Positions 61,702-64,000 of a DNA stretch of 64,000 bases are shown piece after piece. The position numbers and the translations under genes are program-made. The stretch's first letter is position 1, and each line of letters opens with the position of its first letter. The notes beneath the pieces are model-generated. The model was not told the DNA's origin. It searched no databases and saw only the letters and a program-made list of their open reading frames with translations. The stretch spans positions 434,001 to 498,000 of the forward strand of contig JAHJUE010000022.1 of NCBI GenBank assembly GCA_018829205.1, read 5' to 3'. This DNA is from Bacteroidota bacterium. GTDB taxonomy: Bacteria > Bacteroidota > Ignavibacteria > Ignavibacteriales > Melioribacteraceae.

Positions 61702-64000
61702 CTACCTTTTAAAATTGATTTTAATTTCTTCTTCCAAAGTTGAATTATGTTTAAATGCGACATGTATTTTGAATGTTCCGCCGTTATTTTCTACCGATGT
61801 AAATTTATCGGCTGCCACATTATTTATAATTATACTTTCCGGTTCCCATGGAGAATAAATTATTGAACTATTTTTATGTCCGGGAAATGCAGATAAATTA
61901 ATTGTTAATTCATTATTCAAGAATTCAACAGAATTAAGTATTGAGTTTGTTGATGAAAGAAACGGGGAATCCGTAGTCCCTAACTTAATATCAACTTTTT
62001 CCAAATCTTTTAACTCTGTAGGTAAAACCAGCGAAGGATATTTAATACCGTTATAATATATTTCGCTTACGTTTTTACCATTACCCGTTATGTTTACATC
62101 CGTTTCATTTCCGGCGGCATTTAATTTAAAATTAATATTTTCGGCAGCTGCCGGAAGATATGGATCAAATGTAATATTCCATCCATTACTATTAATAATG
62201 AACAAATTATAAAGGCAATTAAGATACCAGGCGCCGGCCCACATAAATTGAGGTTTGTCAACCTTGCCATATTCTTTGGGATTATTTTTATTTCCGTTTC
62301 TTACTTCATACATAGTCGGCTGTCCGTTTGGACCATTCATAATTCCGTCAATAGTCATAACATTTTTAATAAAATTTAACGCTTCATCTTTCTGACCGTT
62401 TTGAATTAAGGCTAAAGCATACCAGGCATTTCCCTGCGGCCAAATTCCGCCGTTAAAATAGTAATACACAGCACCCGCTTCGTTGCCTACAAAATTTAGA
62501 TAATCGCCAAGTTCGTGAAAGTCCATAGGGTACGCGTTATATATTCCTACTTTTTCATCCAGTAATTTTTCCTTTGCTGTTTGAAGAAGTTCTGCAGTTT
62601 TATTATTATCGAGCATTCCCATAAATGCAGGGAGCAGAGATCCTATATAATAATGCGGATCTAATTTTCCAGGCTCATAATAGTTCAGCAAATATTTTTG
62701 TTCTTCGCTCCATAATTTTTTAACTAAATTTTCTTTTAATTTTTCAGCCAGTCTTTCATACCCAGCAAGCTTTTCTATATTTCTGCCTAATTTTAACGAT
62801 ACAAAAATATATTCTTCAATTGTTTTTGCGGCAAGAGTAGTCATATAAGTTTTTGAGCCGTAAATTTTTCCGATATCCCACCAATCCGGTCTGAACGACC
62901 ACATTAGAGAATCTTCGCCTAATGTGTGTAAGGCAGTTTCAACACTTCTGGTTAAATATGGATAGAGTTTTTCAAGAAAGTTAATATCATTTGAGTGCCT
63001 TAAATAAGAAGCGGCAACTAGGTTTATCCAGAAATTATTCCAGTTATCATGATCTGCGAATTCGGTTTTATATTCACTATCCTTCCAATAATAAGCATGA
63101 GGAATTATATATTTATCATTTGAAAGAGATATAATAAATTCTAAATCTTTCTTTACTCTATTAAGATCATAATTAACAACTGCCAAATCAGTTACAAGAA
63201 CATCATGTGTAAAATAGAAATTATATTGAGCCTGCGCAGGCATCGGAACAATTGAGCCGTCGATGTAATGGTTATTTGCAGCCAAAATTGCTTTAGCCCA
63301 TTCCGCAGAAAAATCCAATATATCATCACCTGTACTAATTCCCCTTTTGGCCACAGCTTCATTTAATACAAAGTTTTTATACTCCTCCGTTTCATTTTTA
63401 TAATTCTTTAAAAGGTAGTCAGCCAGTTCTTTACTTTCGCCGATTTTTGATGTTTGAACTATTTGAATGATTTCTAAACTCTCACCGGGTTTCAGTGATT
63501 TGTTATAAATAAACGCTGCCGCCGGTCTTCCATTTTCATCAATAGATAACAAATCATTCCGCAACTGCCCTTGATTTTTAAGCCACATTGTATCCAACGA
63601 TTTACTTTCGTAATCGGACAACGATTTGGTTGTAAAACTTCCGGGTTGAAGCCCCGCATTTATTATTGATAAACTTGTATTACCTGCCTCAATATTATTA
63701 TAATCAAAATTGATTGAAAAGTTATTTTCATCATAACTGCTGATTGCTTTATCAATCGTATTATACGTATGCGAGGTTTTAAGTATTGTTTCAAGTCTTG
63801 AATAAACTTCATACACTTTTTCGGTATCTGATTTATTCGAAATTATATATGAAATAACCATCGCAGGTTTGTTTTTACAGAACTCATATTTAATTTCGAT
63901 CCCGCTTTCAAATTTATCTTTACTGAATGAAACAGAGTAAGGGGTTTGAACAGTATGATAAACTTCTTTTTCCAAAAGATGTTTTGGCAAATCACCTACT
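61702..64000 (-). CDS. Alpha/alpha-barrel glycosidase paralogue, partial at right edge
   Basis: The frame is open through base 64000; the apparent TTG start at 63990 is internal, because the paralogue at 55929 has about 100 more residues before the matching segment. The visible 766 codons share its plan: NFYFTHDVLVTDLA, IPHAYYWKDS, FRPDWWDIGKIYG, YNAYPMDFHE and GGIWPQGNAWY, then a C-terminal beta domain. The two proteins are clear tandem paralogues separated by the PNPY-motif surface protein. They probably act on related oligosaccharides with different linkage or length preference; the family within the glucoamylase-like clan is not certain. Confidence 0.78.
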   Translation of the reverse strand, partial: VGDLPKHLLEKEVYHTVQTPYSVSFSKDKFESGIEIKYEFCKNKPAMVISYIISNKSDTEKVYEVYSRLETILKTSHTYNTIDKAISSYDENNFSINFDYNNIEAGNTSLSIINAGLQPGSFTTKSLSDYESKSLDTMWLKNQGQLRNDLLSIDENGRPAAAFIYNKSLKPGESLEIIQIVQTSKIGESKELADYLLKNYKNETEEYKNFVLNEAVAKRGISTGDDILDFSAEWAKAILAANNHYIDGSIVPMPAQAQYNFYFTHDVLVTDLAVVNYDLNRVKKDLEFIISLSNDKYIIPHAYYWKDSEYKTEFADHDNWNNFWINLVAASYLRHSNDINFLEKLYPYLTRSVETALHTLGEDSLMWSFRPDWWDIGKIYGSKTYMTTLAAKTIEEYIFVSLKLGRNIEKLAGYERLAEKLKENLVKKLWSEEQKYLLNYYEPGKLDPHYYIGSLLPAFMGMLDNNKTAELLQTAKEKLLDEKVGIYNAYPMDFHELGDYLNFVGNEAGAVYYYFNGGIWPQGNAWYALALIQNGQKDEALNFIKNVMTIDGIMNGPNGQPTMYEVRNGNKNNPKEYGKVDKPQFMWAGAWYLNCLYNLFIINSNGWNITFDPYLPAAAENINFKLNAAGNETDVNITGNGKNVSEIYYNGIKYPSLVLPTELKDLEKVDIKLGTTDSPFLSSTNSILNSVEFLNNELTINLSAFPGHKNSSIIYSPWEPESIIINNVAADKFTSVENNGGTFKIHVAFKHNSTLEEEIKINFKR

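Noticed and set aside
1-64000. tRNA, rRNA or tmRNA genes
   Set aside because: No cloverleaf-like or conserved rRNA sequence was seen in any gap by eye; a covariance-model scan would settle it.

Overview
The window looks like chromosome from a member of the Ignavibacteriota (Melioribacter/Ignavibacterium relatives, in the Bacteroidota-Chlorobiota group). The DNA is AT-rich. Many secreted proteins end in a C-terminal domain beginning QNYPNPFNPxT, the type IX secretion (T9SS) sorting-domain style common in that phylum. There are PorV-like and TonB-receptor proteins, Bacteroidetes-type -7 boxes (TAnnTTTG), and family fusions typical of the wider group, such as NagB joined to a PIG-L domain. No rRNA, tRNA, phage, IS element or CRISPR array was found. 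Genes are densely packed.

Layout. (1) 1-4608, minus: an operon of a two-domain family 2 glycosyltransferase, a DUF4922 HIT-like protein and an FAD/Fe-S oxidase that runs off the left edge. (2) 4749-13665, minus: a cell-surface block with a TonB-dependent receptor, a large secreted PNPF-motif protein, a PorV-like barrel, an IPT-domain propeller lipoprotein and a T9SS propeller protein. (3) 13795-44579: a large peptidoglycan salvage locus (below). (4) 44638-46710: an orphan TPR histidine kinase. (5) 47162-48710: small membrane proteins and a lipoprotein of unknown role. (6) 49022-51427: a SulP transporter and beta-carbonic anhydrase pair. (7) 51832-53603: a NYN-domain nuclease gene whose 5' end has been duplicated around an inserted MNT/HEPN toxin-antitoxin pair, beside several odd repeats. 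(8) 53604-64000, minus: a YiaK-type dehydrogenase, a MalK/UgpC-type ABC ATPase, and two paralogous alpha/alpha-barrel glycosidases flanking a secreted PNPF-motif protein.

The main discovery is region 3. About 31 kb encode nearly a whole extracellular-to-cytoplasmic peptidoglycan degradation and recycling route. It contains two GHL10-type glycosidases, two amidases (one T9SS, one lipoprotein), a SpoIID-domain protein, a surface NagZ-like GH3, an NlpC/P60 endopeptidase, a Tat-exported L-Ala-D/L-Glu epimerase, a transglutaminase-like protein and a penicillin-binding serine hydrolase. It also contains an AmpG permease, a NagX/MurT-like membrane protein, a BadF-type MurNAc/GlcNAc kinase, MurQ, a NagB-PIG-L fusion and a GNAT. 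A two-component system sits in the locus: a Reg_prop/Y_Y_Y histidine kinase and a separate NarL-type regulator. Four copies of one palindrome, WACTAC-N8-GTAGT-like, were found. They lie exactly in the promoter gaps of this locus: before the regulator, before GHL10-1, between the kinase and GHL10-2, and between the two right-hand divergent operons. I infer a self-regulated peptidoglycan-utilisation regulon.

How it could work: surface amidases, glycosidases and NagZ free amino sugars and peptides. The peptides are trimmed and epimerised outside the cytoplasm. Sugars enter through AmpG or the NagX/MurT-like protein. They are phosphorylated by the kinase, MurQ converts MurNAc-6P to GlcNAc-6P, and the NagB-PIG-L fusion may deacetylate and deaminate it, which would explain the absence of nagA here.
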